The notes: generated by a model not told the origin, from the letters alone. A stretch of DNA of 23,469 bases from Clostridium sp. CAG:221 (GCA_000435835.1 FR883381.1:1-23469), one strand, 5' to 3'; positions 8,296 to 17,318 are shown, counted from the stretch's first letter. Translations and numbers: made by a program.

Positions 8296-10338
8296 ATGAA
8301 AAAGATATTTAGTTTAGTTATTAGTATATTTCTAATAACATTTATTCATTTAAATACTATAAAATTATCAGCAGAAACGCTTAAAAATTATGGTGTAGAT
8401 ATTCAAAAGTTTAATATTAATAACAATGGATTAAATCCTATAGAAACTTCAAAGGGAATAAATGATGCTTTAAATTATGCAGCAAAAAATAAATATGATA
8501 AAATTACTTTTCCAAAAGGTGAATATTGTATAAGTGAAGAAAATCCAATAACTATGGTAAGTAATTTAATTGTTGATTTAAATGGGGCTACTTTTAAGAT
8601 TAATGATAATGGATTACAGCATTATACAGTTATAGATTTTTCTAATTGTAGTAATTCTCAGCTTATTAATGGAATAATATTAGGAGATAGGGAAACTCAT
8701 GATTATAAAACCATAGAAGGATCTCATGAATGGACTTGTGGTATAGTCTTTAATAATTGTGATAATTGTATATTAGATAATGTAACAATAAGTTCCTTTC
8801 CAGGGTATGGTATATCCTCTTCCTTAGGTGAAAATTTATCAGATTTAATAATAGGGGTAACAAAAGAGAATTTATCTATTGGAAATATAAATGATAAAGG
8901 AAAGTTAAATAATAAGAAAGGAACCATAAGAACTATTGATCCTCTAAATATAAGTAATGTAGGTGGAGAATTTGAATTAGGTTACAACAAGGGATACATG
9001 GGATATCCATATATGCAAAGTAAGGAATATTTATCATATTTTTATGATGAAAATATGAAGTTTATTTCTAAAGTAGATAATTGCAAACAATATAAAAAAG
9101 TATTGATTCCAGATAATGCTAAGTATGTGCATTTTGTATTTAAACAAGATTATGTTCCGGAAAGAGGAGATACAGATTTTAATGGTACAACAGTATTTTT
9201 AACTAATTATAGTAGTCCTAATAATATTACAATAAAAAATTGTTTAATTGAAAAAAATAAATCATTAGGTATGGGCATTTGTGGAGGATACAATTGGAAT
9301 ATAGAGAATAATATGTTTAAGGAGAATGGTGGAGGAGCGCCAGGATATGCAATAGATTTAGAAGATGGATGGGAATACATGGACAGCTTTTTATTTAAAA
9401 ATAATAAGTTTATAGGTAATAACAATGATATTGTAAGTTGTGCAGGTGATAATATTATATTTGAAAATAACAGTTTTACTAGTACAGTTTATATGTGGGG
9501 AAGAACTACAAATTATAAATTTTTAAATAATTCTTTTTCAAATATAGCCATGAATATTAATTATGAGTATTCAACTGATACTGAATGTAGCGGCAATACC
9601 TATAATAATTGTAGAATAGCAATTACATCAAAAAATAAGGATGCTGAATTTAATATAAATAATGAAAATATTATTGATACACATGTAAATACTATGCCTG
9701 AAAATGTTAGTATTATTGATTCAAAGATAACAGCAGATAATATAGATAATATTAGAATATATGGTAACTTTAAAGATTGCCATATAAGTAAAGTTACTGG
9801 TTCATTAGTTAATTTTAGAGGTGAAAAGTGCAAAATTAATAATTCTAATATATATATCCAAGAAGAGGTAAACTTTAAAGAAAGTAATATAGAAGATACA
9901 AATATTGCTTCTTTTACCACAACAGAAAAAATAACCTTAGATAATAACCAATTAAAAAATACAAAAATATCATTAAGTACATGGGGATGTCCTACAGAAG
10001 TATTATTAAAGAATAATACTATAAGTATAGATAAGGATTCATTGCTTCATCTCTCAGCAGGCGTAACTAAAGAGGTGATTCTAGATAATAATACAATAGA
10101 AAATAACAGTAATAAATCACTAATAAATCTTTTTGATACTTCATATACAAAGGCAAAAGGAAAATTAATTTTGAAAAATAATACTATTAATCAAGGAAAT
10201 AGCGATTATATTTTTGATGGAGTTAAGATAGAAAGCGGAGAATTTGATTTTATATATAATAATAACCATATTAATGGTGCAAAATTAATAAATCCAATAT
10301 ATAAGCAGATGAAATGTTTTAATGTTCAAGAAAAATAA
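8296..10338 (+). CDS. Secreted right-handed beta-helix protein, paralogue of the preceding gene
   Basis: 680 residues. The first 26 or so form a Sec signal: positive MKK, a hydrophobic core, and a likely cleavage at LSA-ET. The mature part starts with a pectate-lyase-3-like cap (GINDALNYAAKNKYDKITFP), then a beta-helix rich in NNxxxxNN turns with a beta-rich insertion at about residues 205-305. The region from about 305 to 425 aligns with the neighbour and shares the CGG-x-x-W-x-IENN and EDGWEYM stretches. The RBS is GAGGGTG before ATG 8296. It lacks the coiled coil and Ig modules of its paralogue. The fold fits polysaccharide lyases, C5-epimerases or glycan-binding spikes. Being next to a glycan export operon suggests it acts on or binds cell-surface polymer, but the substrate is unknown. 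Confidence 0.78.
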   Translation: MKKIFSLVISIFLITFIHLNTIKLSAETLKNYGVDIQKFNINNNGLNPIETSKGINDALNYAAKNKYDKITFPKGEYCISEENPITMVSNLIVDLNGATFKINDNGLQHYTVIDFSNCSNSQLINGIILGDRETHDYKTIEGSHEWTCGIVFNNCDNCILDNVTISSFPGYGISSSLGENLSDLIIGVTKENLSIGNINDKGKLNNKKGTIRTIDPLNISNVGGEFELGYNKGYMGYPYMQSKEYLSYFYDENMKFISKVDNCKQYKKVLIPDNAKYVHFVFKQDYVPERGDTDFNGTTVFLTNYSSPNNITIKNCLIEKNKSLGMGICGGYNWNIENNMFKENGGGAPGYAIDLEDGWEYMDSFLFKNNKFIGNNNDIVSCAGDNIIFENNSFTSTVYMWGRTTNYKFLNNSFSNIAMNINYEYSTDTECSGNTYNNCRIAITSKNKDAEFNINNENIIDTHVNTMPENVSIIDSKITADNIDNIRIYGNFKDCHISKVTGSLVNFRGEKCKINNSNIYIQEEVNFKESNIEDTNIASFTTTEKITLDNNQLKNTKISLSTWGCPTEVLLKNNTISIDKDSLLHLSAGVTKEVILDNNTIENNSNKSLINLFDTSYTKAKGKLILKNNTINQGNSDYIFDGVKIESGEFDFIYNNNHINGAKLINPIYKQMKCFNVQEK

Positions 10339-10350
10339 TAGTAATTATAG

Positions 10351-10382
10351 AAAGAGTTGGTAATCATACTTACTCTTTTTTA
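10351..10382 (+). terminator. Possible weak terminator
   Basis: AAAGAGT (10351-10357) and ACTCTTT (10372-10378) can pair around a 14-base loop and are followed by further T residues. The stem is short and the loop long, so termination may be partial. Confidence 0.5.
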
Positions 10383-10444
10383 TTTACTTAAAAACTAAAA
10401 TATGTTAATATATGTATTAAAAGTAAAAAATAGGGGTATGAGGT

Positions 10445-11317
10445 GTGAGAAGTAAAGTATGGAAAAGAATGAGTGAAATTTTATTGGTATTAATATTTAT
10501 ATCAATATTTATATTATTAGAATTAAGAATAATACAAAAGCCATATAAGTGGATAGTATTTGATGTAACAAGAAATAAGTATACAACTTATGATAAAGAT
10601 AACGATAGTATAATTTATGAAACAGATGAAATGAAAATTCAATTAGAGCATATAGTAAAGGAAGAGCCTAATTTGAATATGTGGATAGCTACTATAAAGG
10701 TAAGTGATTCTTCACAGATAAAATCAGCCTTTGCAGGAGGAGAATTTTCACAAGATGTAAAGAAAAGAACTTCTGTTATAGCAAAAGATAATGATGCTGT
10801 TTTAGCTATAGATGGTGCAGCAGTTGGATTTAATACTAATGGAAGAGTTATTAGAGATGGGGTTATTTATAGGGATTCTGATCTTGATTGTGCTCCACTG
10901 ATTATTAAAGAAAATGGAGATTTAGAAGTCTTTGAATATGGAGAAAAGACTGCTGAAGAAATTCTAGATTTAGGTGGAATTCAAACTTATGATTTCGGAC
11001 CAACCCTTATTAAAGATAATGAAATAATAGATAATTACGGTGAATGGTATAGAACCACTAAAGATCCACATACAGTTATTGGACAAAAGGGGCCATTAGA
11101 ATATGTAGTATTAGTTGCAGATGGAAGAAGTAAAAAATCAGATGGAATAAGCTTATATGATGCTGCAGTAGAATTACAAAATAGGGGATGCTACATTGGC
11201 TATAATTTAGACGGTGGAGGATCTACTACATTATATTTTAATGGTGAAGTTTTAAATAATCCTTCAGATATAACTGGAGAAAGAAGAATTTCTGATATAC
11301 TGTATTTTACTAATTAA
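10445..11317 (+). CDS. Membrane-anchored phosphodiester glycosidase family protein (NAGPA domain)
   Basis: 290 residues with one N-terminal hydrophobic segment (about 10-30), which would anchor the rest outside the cell. From about residue 75 the protein follows the NAGPA/PF09992 pattern. It has VLAIDGAAVGFN (119-130), the LGGIQTYDFGPTLIK region, KDPHTVIGQK, and the diagnostic NLDGGGSTT (254-262). Family members cleave sugar phosphodiester bonds, for example the mannose-6-phosphate uncovering enzyme in animals. Bacterial ones are linked to exopolysaccharide or teichoic acid turnover. The start is GTG at 10445 with AGGGG about eight bases upstream; an ATG at 10438 is out of frame and stops after five codons. 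It may act on phosphodiester-linked glycan made or exported by nearby genes. That link is inferred from position only. Confidence 0.85.
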   Translation: MRSKVWKRMSEILLVLIFISIFILLELRIIQKPYKWIVFDVTRNKYTTYDKDNDSIIYETDEMKIQLEHIVKEEPNLNMWIATIKVSDSSQIKSAFAGGEFSQDVKKRTSVIAKDNDAVLAIDGAAVGFNTNGRVIRDGVIYRDSDLDCAPLIIKENGDLEVFEYGEKTAEEILDLGGIQTYDFGPTLIKDNEIIDNYGEWYRTTKDPHTVIGQKGPLEYVVLVADGRSKKSDGISLYDAAVELQNRGCYIGYNLDGGGSTTLYFNGEVLNNPSDITGERRISDILYFTN

Positions 11318-11355
11318 AACTTATGTAACACTATTGCAAACAAATAATTACATAT

Positions 11356-11383
11356 TTGCAAATTAATAAAAAGATGATAAAAT
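11356..11383 (+). promoter_or_regulatory. Candidate sigma-A promoter for the zinc-finger precursor gene
   Basis: TTGCAA at 11356-11361 and TAAAAT at 11378-11383 are separated by 16 bases, and the ATG follows about 70 bases later. The -35 box lies within a partly palindromic ATTTGCAAAT, with a related TTGCAAAC some 20 bases upstream. This could be a binding site. Confidence 0.5.
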
Positions 11384-11454
11384 ACCTATATAGTAAATTT
11401 AAAAATTATAAACAAAAGATGGTAAATTAGTAAAAGTTAAAGGGGAAGAAAATT

Positions 11455-11691
11455 ATGAAAAAGAGATGGAAAAATCCTAATGTTATAGCATTAGGTGTAG
11501 AAAATACTTATGATATAGAAAATTGCTCAATAGCACCACCATTTCCAAGTCAAGATGGAAAACAACCTACAAGAATTAAATGTGGACATTGTAAAAAAGT
11601 TTTTGAATCTGTAAATGACTTTAATGCACATGTTTTAGCACATTATGATGCAGGTATTACTAAAGATCATGCAATATATTTATATTCTTAA
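11455..11691 (+). CDS. Candidate RiPP precursor: lasso-type leader fused to a C2H2 zinc-finger-like follower
   Basis: 78 residues. Residues 1-18 (MKKRWKNPNVIALGVENT) match the leader of the lasso precursor at 17566: W, P, L, V and T fall at the same spacing. The rest is unlike a lasso core. Cys43, Cys46, His59 and His63 give C-x2-C-x12-H-x3-H, with Phe50 and Phe56 at the two hydrophobic core positions of a classical C2H2 finger. An extra Cys24 lies before PPF. The C-terminus is YLYS, ending in Ser like the other precursors here. It has its own promoter and terminator, and the nucleotidyltransferase gene follows. I infer that B1/B2 may process it. The alternative is a small DNA- or metal-binding protein that happens to share the leader. 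The RBS is AGGGGAAG upstream. Confidence 0.7.
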   Translation: MKKRWKNPNVIALGVENTYDIENCSIAPPFPSQDGKQPTRIKCGHCKKVFESVNDFNAHVLAHYDAGITKDHAIYLYS

Positions 11692-11699
11692 AAGCTTTA

Positions 11700-11736
11700 T
11701 GTGATAAATATTATATATTTATCACATTTTTTTTTT
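11700..11736 (+). terminator. Rho-independent terminator after the zinc-finger precursor
   Basis: The arms TGTGATAAATA (11700-11710) and TATTTATCACA (11716-11726) form a perfect 11-bp stem with a five-base loop, followed by ten T. It ends the precursor transcript before the nucleotidyltransferase gene. Confidence 0.93.
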
Positions 11737-11806
11737 GCAAATTAGTTATTATAAATTGGAATTATTGTGTTAAAATGGTACATATAATTATTTATGGAGG
11801 GTATTA

Positions 11807-13033
11807 ATGAATACAACAGAAAAGCAATTTATAGATTTGTTATCCAATTCAATAAGAAATGAAGTTTGTAAAAAGAAATATGATAATGTAGATTGGAATG
11901 AGTTAATAAATTTATCTAGAAAACATAAAATTGAAGGATTGATATATTCTGCTTTAAATAAAGCTGAATTATTAGAAAATATAGATGAAGATAAGGTAAA
12001 AGACTTAAAAAAGGAAGTTTTTTTTACTGGGGTTACACAAATTTCAAATATGAGTAAGTTAGAAAAAGTTTTTAATGAATTTTCTAAAGAAAATGTGCCT
12101 GTTATAGTATTAAAGGGGTTAGTAGTTAGAGAGTATTATCCTCAGCCAGAGCAGAGAAGTATGAGTGATGCTGATATATTTGTAAAAGCAAAAGATATAA
12201 ATAAATCTAAAAAAATATTAATAGATCTGGGATATACAGAAATAGATGCAGAAGCATCTCATCATATTAAATATATTAAAAGTGGATATCCAATGATTGA
12301 ATTACATTGGCATGTTATGAAGCGAGATGGATTTAGTGATGAGTTAGATTTATTTGAGGATGATATATGGGATAGAACTATAGAAGTTAAGGTAAAAGGA
12401 GCTAAAGTATTATCACTAGGGTATGAAGATTTAGCCCTTCATTTATGTATGCATATGGCTGCACATTTGGCAGCAAGTGGATTTGGAGTAAGACAAATTG
12501 CAGATTTAGTTTTATTAGTTGAAAAAAAAGGTCACTTAATTGATTGGACATTATTTATAAATAAGGCTGAAGAGTTTGGTTTTAAAAAGTTCATTATAAT
12601 TATGTTTAAGATATGTAATATATTATTTAGTATGGATATACCAAAAGAAATGGCTGTATATAAAATTGATGATGAAGAAATGTTTGAAAGTCTTATAAGT
12701 ACCATTTTTGATGGTGGTGTATATGGAAAAAAAGATATGGCAAGCAATTTTGCTAATCAAGTAGCTTTTAATTATAAAGGTAAAGATTCTAATGCAACTA
12801 TAGGGGCTATAAGAAGATATTTTAGATTTATATTTCCTAGTATTGAAACTATGTCTGATAAATACAGTTATGCTAGAAAGATAAGAATATTAACTCCAAT
12901 AGCGTGGATACATCATTTATTTTCAGGAATATTTAGAAAAGAATATAATTTTACAGATAAAATTAGATTCCTAACTAAAGGAGCTAAAGAATCTGTAGAA
13001 AAAAATAAAATTCTTAGTTGGATGGAATTATAA
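11807..13033 (+). CDS. Nucleotidyltransferase family protein of the PF14907 type found in lasso clusters
   Basis: 408 residues, soluble. It matches the NTP_transf_5 pattern: an N-terminal helical part with HKIEGLIYSALNKA, then VPVIVLKGLVVREYY, and the metal-binding SMSDADIFV with Asp121 and Asp123. ELHWHVM and LALHLCMHMAAH follow. Families of this type recur in lasso clusters with a kinase (the paeninodin cluster has one), but the reaction is not established. By fold it should move a nucleotidyl group onto a peptide, protein or sugar. The RBS is GGAGG before ATG 11807. It lies next to the zinc-finger-like precursor and about 4.5 kb from the lasso core genes, with terminators on both sides, so it is probably its own unit. 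Confidence 0.8.
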   Translation: MNTTEKQFIDLLSNSIRNEVCKKKYDNVDWNELINLSRKHKIEGLIYSALNKAELLENIDEDKVKDLKKEVFFTGVTQISNMSKLEKVFNEFSKENVPVIVLKGLVVREYYPQPEQRSMSDADIFVKAKDINKSKKILIDLGYTEIDAEASHHIKYIKSGYPMIELHWHVMKRDGFSDELDLFEDDIWDRTIEVKVKGAKVLSLGYEDLALHLCMHMAAHLAASGFGVRQIADLVLLVEKKGHLIDWTLFINKAEEFGFKKFIIIMFKICNILFSMDIPKEMAVYKIDDEEMFESLISTIFDGGVYGKKDMASNFANQVAFNYKGKDSNATIGAIRRYFRFIFPSIETMSDKYSYARKIRILTPIAWIHHLFSGIFRKEYNFTDKIRFLTKGAKESVEKNKILSWMEL

Positions 13034-13042
13034 AAGCTTAAA

Positions 13043-13075
13043 TGGCTAATGTTGATAAACATTAGCCACTTTTTT
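13043..13075 (+). terminator. Rho-independent terminator
   Basis: TGGCTAATGTT (13043-13053) and AACATTAGCCA (13058-13068) form a perfect 11-bp stem with the tetraloop GATA, then C and a T run. It ends the nucleotidyltransferase gene. The 150 bases after it, up to the GtrA-like gene, are AT-rich; TAAAAT near 13180 may be a -10 box. Confidence 0.93.
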
Positions 13076-13226
13076 GTCTAAAGAGTAAAATTAGAAACTA
13101 TTAAAAATATGGGTTAAAATGTAAAAAATGCAATGAAAAAAGTTTATTATATTTGTTTTAATTATTAAGAGACAGTGATAAAATAAATATATGGTAATAA
13201 ATGGATAAGAAAGGCAAGGATAAGCT

Positions 13227-13655
13227 ATGCAGCTTGAAAAAGGTATTAAATTAAAAAGTATAATTATAAAAAATAAGGAGTATATACTATATCTTATTTT
13301 TGGAATATTAACTACACTTGTAAACTTCTTCATATATTATTTATTTACATATATTTTAAAAGTAAATTATTTGATAAGTAATTGTTTAGCATGGCTTTCG
13401 GCTGTAATATTTGCTTTTGTTACTAATAAAACCATAGTATTTAATAATTATAATATAAGTTTAAAAATTATAGTAAAAGAATTTGTTAAATTTATTAACT
13501 GTAGATTAATATCTGGATTTATTGAAGTAATAGGTTTATTTATAATAGTTGATAAATTAAATATTATGGACATGCTAGCTAAAGTTTTAATAGGAGTAAT
13601 AGTTATAATCTTAAATTATATTTTTAGTAAGACATTTGTATTTAATAATAACTAG
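13227..13655 (+). CDS. GtrA-family membrane protein (polyprenyl-phosphate-sugar flippase)
   Basis: 142 residues with four hydrophobic segments. The GtrA pattern is clear: LYLIFGILTTLVNFFIYYLF at the start, AWLSAVIFAFVTNKTIVF in the middle and a closing NYIFSKTFVF. The paired N-K/S-K-T-F/I-V-F motifs at the ends of helices 2 and 4 are characteristic. Proteins of this family are thought to flip a lipid-linked sugar across the membrane. ATG 13227 is preceded by AAGGA. It is the first gene of a three-gene cassette with the glycosyltransferase and YfhO-like gene that follow, the standard layout of a three-component glycosylation system. Confidence 0.88.
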   Translation: MQLEKGIKLKSIIIKNKEYILYLIFGILTTLVNFFIYYLFTYILKVNYLISNCLAWLSAVIFAFVTNKTIVFNNYNISLKIIVKEFVKFINCRLISGFIEVIGLFIIVDKLNIMDMLAKVLIGVIVIILNYIFSKTFVFNNN

Positions 13656-13680
13656 ATGAAATATTTTGGAGGTTAAATTC

Positions 13681-14658
13681 ATGGAATGTATAAGTACAGT
13701 AGTACCTTGTTATAATGAGGAATCAGTATTAGAAAGCTTTTACAATGAAATATCTAAAGTAGCCTCTGAAATGAAAAATGTTAAATTTGAGTTTTTGTTC
13801 ATAGATGATGGTTCTAAAGATGAAACATTAAATATAATAAAGAAGTTTAAATCATTTGATAGCAGGGTTTCATATATATCATTTTCAAAAAATTTTGGCA
13901 AAGAAGCAGCTATTTATGCAGGGTTAGAAAATGCAGTAGGTGAATATGTAGTTATTATAGATGCAGATTTACAACATCCACCAAGGCTTATTAAGGATAT
14001 GTATTATGGCATAGCTATTGAAGGCTATGATAGTGTTGCTGCATATAGAAAAAATAGAAAAGGTGAAGGTGTTTTAAGAACATTTTTTTCTAAAAAATTT
14101 TTTAAAGTAGCCAGTAGATTAACTCATTTAGAGTTTAGGCAAGGTGAAGAAGACTACAGAATGATGAATAGAAAATTTGTTAAATCTGTACTTTCAATTA
14201 AAGAGAAAAATAGATTTTCAAAAGGAATATTCCAATGGGTAGGATTTAAAGTTAAATGGATAGAGCATGAAAATATAAATAGAATTGCAGGAACTAGTAA
14301 ATGGTCAATAATTAAGTTGTTTATTTATTCACTAGATGGAATAATGAGTTTTTCAACTATTCCACTTATAGTTTTATCTATATCAGGGAGTATATTGATT
14401 ATTGTTTCTTTAATTATTTTAATTGGAATGTTAATTAATAAGTTTATTGTAGGAGAAGATATATCAAATATTGTTTATATAACTATGCTTATGATTTTTT
14501 TTAGTGGCATACAATTAGTATCAAGTGGAGTACTTGGAGCATATTTGGCTAAGGGATATTTAGAAGTTAAAGAAAGACCTTTATATATAGTTGATGAAAA
14601 AGATTTAATAGAAAATAAGGATATTGAGGATAATGAGGAATTTAAAATTAAGAATTAA
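13681..14658 (+). CDS. Polyprenyl-phosphate glycosyltransferase (GtrB/CsbB-like, GT2)
   Basis: About 326 residues. It loads a sugar from a nucleotide donor onto a polyprenyl phosphate at the inner face of the membrane. The catalytic domain has VVPCYNEE (7-14), FIDDGSKDET (40-49), SFSKNFGKEAA, and IDADLQHPP with the DXD at 94-96. The Q-H-P-P continuation is typical of the GtrB/dolichol-phosphate-sugar synthase branch. Two hydrophobic C-terminal segments follow (about residues 220-255 and 265-295). ATG 13681 is chosen because GGAGG at 13668-13672 precedes it; an in-frame TTG at 13666 overlaps that site. The 3' end overlaps the YfhO-like gene, so the two are probably coupled. The donor sugar is not predictable; CsbB in Bacillus subtilis is linked to GlcNAc. 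Confidence 0.9.
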   Translation: MECISTVVPCYNEESVLESFYNEISKVASEMKNVKFEFLFIDDGSKDETLNIIKKFKSFDSRVSYISFSKNFGKEAAIYAGLENAVGEYVVIIDADLQHPPRLIKDMYYGIAIEGYDSVAAYRKNRKGEGVLRTFFSKKFFKVASRLTHLEFRQGEEDYRMMNRKFVKSVLSIKEKNRFSKGIFQWVGFKVKWIEHENINRIAGTSKWSIIKLFIYSLDGIMSFSTIPLIVLSISGSILIIVSLIILIGMLINKFIVGEDISNIVYITMLMIFFSGIQLVSSGVLGAYLAKGYLEVKERPLYIVDEKDLIENKDIEDNEEFKIKN

Positions 14659-17263
14659 AGAAAATTATATATATCTATTATCGTTTATATTAACAATAGC
14701 TTTAATGATGACTATTTATATAGTATTGAAAATTTTCCCCTTTGGAAATAGAGAAATTGTTACTAGTGATATGTATTTACAATATGTAAGCTTCTTTGGA
14801 AAGTTAAAGGATATTTTGTCAGGAGATGCATCATTAACATATTCGTTTAGTAAAAGTATAGGGGGAAATAGTGTTGGGCTATTTGCTTATTATATGGCAA
14901 GTCCATTTAATTTAATATTAGCACTTTTTCCAAAGAAGTTTATTGGAGAAGTAATTTTAATAATTACTCTATTAAAACTTGGTTTTAGTGGATTAACTTG
15001 TTCATTATATTTAAGTAAAACTTATAAAAAACATGATTTATCAGTAGTGATTTTTTCCTTATGCTATGCGTTTATGGCATATAATATTAACTTTCAATTA
15101 AATATAATGTGGCTTGATGGAGTATTATTATTACCGTTGATAATGCTAGGAATAGATAAACTTATAAATGAAAATAAATATGGATTATATATTATCACAT
15201 TATTTTTTGCTATATTCTCAAATTATTATATAGGATATATGATTTGTATTTTTTCAGTTTTATATTTCATATATAAAACCATATTAAATAATAAGTTAAA
15301 TGTAAGAAAAATAGGATTATTTATTAGCTCATCTTTAATAGCTGGAATGCTATCAGCTGTATTAATAGTACCTACATTACTTTCATTAAGATCTGGGAAA
15401 GCTGAGTTTAAGTTATTTGAAGCTTTACCTGAAATAATACTTAAGCCATATGAATTTATAGCAAAGTTATTTATAGGAAATTATAGTTTGAGGCAGATTA
15501 TTGGAGGAAATCCTAACATTTATTGTGGGGTAATAATAACAATATTAGTTTTGTTATATTTTATGGATAAGAATATTAAAATGAAAGAAAAAATATGTTC
15601 ATTAGTATTTTTAATTATTTTAATAGCTAGTTTTTCAGTTAACACTTTAAACATATTGTGGCATGGATTTGATGAACCAGTAGGATTTGAAAATAGATTT
15701 TCATTTTTATTTTCCTTTTTAGCTATAGTATTAGCATATAAAGAATATGTAAATAGAAAATTTATTTCTAATATAAAGATTTTAATCATATTATCCTTAG
15801 GATTAGTATGTACAGCTTGGATAGCAACTATAAATTATGAAGGACTTACTACTAAAAAAATAATATTATCTTTTATATTTTTAACAATATATTGTATATT
15901 ATTAAAATTAAATACTAATTCAAGAATTAATAAAAAAGTAGTAGTGAGTTTAATATCTTTAATTGTTATAGGTGAACTAATGATAAATGCATATAGCTGT
16001 TTAACACTACAATCATATGCACCAAGAAAATATATATATAATTATATTGAGGACTTACAACCTATAGTTAATGAGTTAAAAAGTACTATGAATAATTTTT
16101 ATAGGATTGAAGAAGTGTTTGTTAATACTTATGATGATTCAATGTTATTAAATTATTATGGTATTCAACATTCAAGTTCCTCAAATGATGTTAATACTAA
16201 GGAATTTATGACTAATATGGGATTTAAAACAGCTCCAAGTTATGAAGGGTATAATCGTGGTGGAATGATTCCTGTAGATTCAATTTTAGCTATTAAATAT
16301 CAAATAGCTAGTACTGATCCAGATTCATTTTCATCATATGGATATAATGAAAACCCTTATTATGAAAAAGTAATGGAAAATGAAAAATATATTGTTTACG
16401 AAAATCCATTTGCTTTACCAATAGCTTTTATGGTTAATGACAAAGTGAAGGATGTAGATATGACTGAAGAAAATAAATTTAATTTAAGTAATACAATATT
16501 AAACTCAATGGTTGAAGAGAATTATCAAATTTATAATAGACTAGAAATAGTAAATATTGAGTTAGATAATGTAACTGAAACAAAACTTGAAGATGAAACA
16601 AATTATGAAAAAGTTGATAAAGAAAAAGAAGCAAGTATTGTATATACTGTGAAATCAAATGATAGTAATCCTGTTTATATGTTTTTGAAGTCACAGTTAT
16701 ATGAAGATAAAGTCACTAATTATAATCAAGTTATAGTAAAAGTAGAAGGTCAAAATGAATTTCCACAGTTTGATAGTAGTGCTTATAATATTGAATATAT
16801 TGGGAATTATCAAGCTGGAGAGGAAATAAAAATTAAAGTTGAAATAAAAAGAGATTCTTGTAATGTTAAGGATGCATTGTTTTATTCTTGTAATATGGAT
16901 AATTTTACAAAAATATATAATAATTTATCAAAAAATATAATTCAGAATACTGAATATAGAGATGGATATATAAAAGGTAATATTACTGTTAATGAAGAAA
17001 AAACTTTATTATATACATCAATACCATATGATGAAGGTTGGAAAATTAAAGTAGATGGACAAGATGTAGAATATATTAAACTACTTGATGGATTAATTGC
17101 AGTTCAGTTAAATGAAGGTAATCATGTTATAGAGTTTAAATATAAGACTCCAGGATTAACAGCAGGAATAAGTATATCAATAGTAACTTTTATTATAGTA
17201 ATTATAAGGGAAGTTTTTAAAAAATATAGATTTACAAAAAATAATTCATTAAAAATTAGTTAG
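14633..17263 (+). CDS. YfhO-family membrane glycosyltransferase (GT-C-like)
   Basis: About 876 residues: some 12 hydrophobic segments to about residue 455, a large extracellular domain, and a final segment near the C-terminus (TAGISISIVTFIIVIIREVF). Typical YfhO traits are the early REIVTSDMYLQYVSFF loop with acidic residues, SKSIGGNSVGLFAYYMASPFN, the NIMWLDGVLLLPLIMLGID stretch, and GFENRFSFLFSF. Family members take a sugar from a flipped polyprenyl carrier and add it to an outside acceptor. In Bacillus subtilis, YfhO with CsbB decorates lipoteichoic acid. The start is either TTG 14624 or ATG 14633; GAGG just upstream of the latter makes it the better choice. It forms one operon with the GtrA- and GtrB-like genes. 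The acceptor here could be teichoic acid or another envelope glycan. Confidence 0.87.
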   Translation: MRNLKLRIKENYIYLLSFILTIALMMTIYIVLKIFPFGNREIVTSDMYLQYVSFFGKLKDILSGDASLTYSFSKSIGGNSVGLFAYYMASPFNLILALFPKKFIGEVILIITLLKLGFSGLTCSLYLSKTYKKHDLSVVIFSLCYAFMAYNINFQLNIMWLDGVLLLPLIMLGIDKLINENKYGLYIITLFFAIFSNYYIGYMICIFSVLYFIYKTILNNKLNVRKIGLFISSSLIAGMLSAVLIVPTLLSLRSGKAEFKLFEALPEIILKPYEFIAKLFIGNYSLRQIIGGNPNIYCGVIITILVLLYFMDKNIKMKEKICSLVFLIILIASFSVNTLNILWHGFDEPVGFENRFSFLFSFLAIVLAYKEYVNRKFISNIKILIILSLGLVCTAWIATINYEGLTTKKIILSFIFLTIYCILLKLNTNSRINKKVVVSLISLIVIGELMINAYSCLTLQSYAPRKYIYNYIEDLQPIVNELKSTMNNFYRIEEVFVNTYDDSMLLNYYGIQHSSSSNDVNTKEFMTNMGFKTAPSYEGYNRGGMIPVDSILAIKYQIASTDPDSFSSYGYNENPYYEKVMENEKYIVYENPFALPIAFMVNDKVKDVDMTEENKFNLSNTILNSMVEENYQIYNRLEIVNIELDNVTETKLEDETNYEKVDKEKEASIVYTVKSNDSNPVYMFLKSQLYEDKVTNYNQVIVKVEGQNEFPQFDSSAYNIEYIGNYQAGEEIKIKVEIKRDSCNVKDALFYSCNMDNFTKIYNNLSKNIIQNTEYRDGYIKGNITVNEEKTLLYTSIPYDEGWKIKVDGQDVEYIKLLDGLIAVQLNEGNHVIEFKYKTPGLTAGISISIVTFIIVIIREVFKKYRFTKNNSLKIS

Positions 17264-17286
17264 TAGTAGGGCTATCCCTATTATTA
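17261..17286 (+). terminator. Weak hairpin after the YfhO-like gene
   Basis: TAGTAGTAGGG and CCCTATTATTA can form about 11 pairs, including G-U pairs, around CTAT. There is no T run after it, so it may be only a partial terminator or an mRNA 3'-end stabiliser in front of the precursor genes. Confidence 0.4.
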
Positions 17287-17318
17287 TATATACTTTATAC
17301 AACAAGGAGGAGAAAGTA

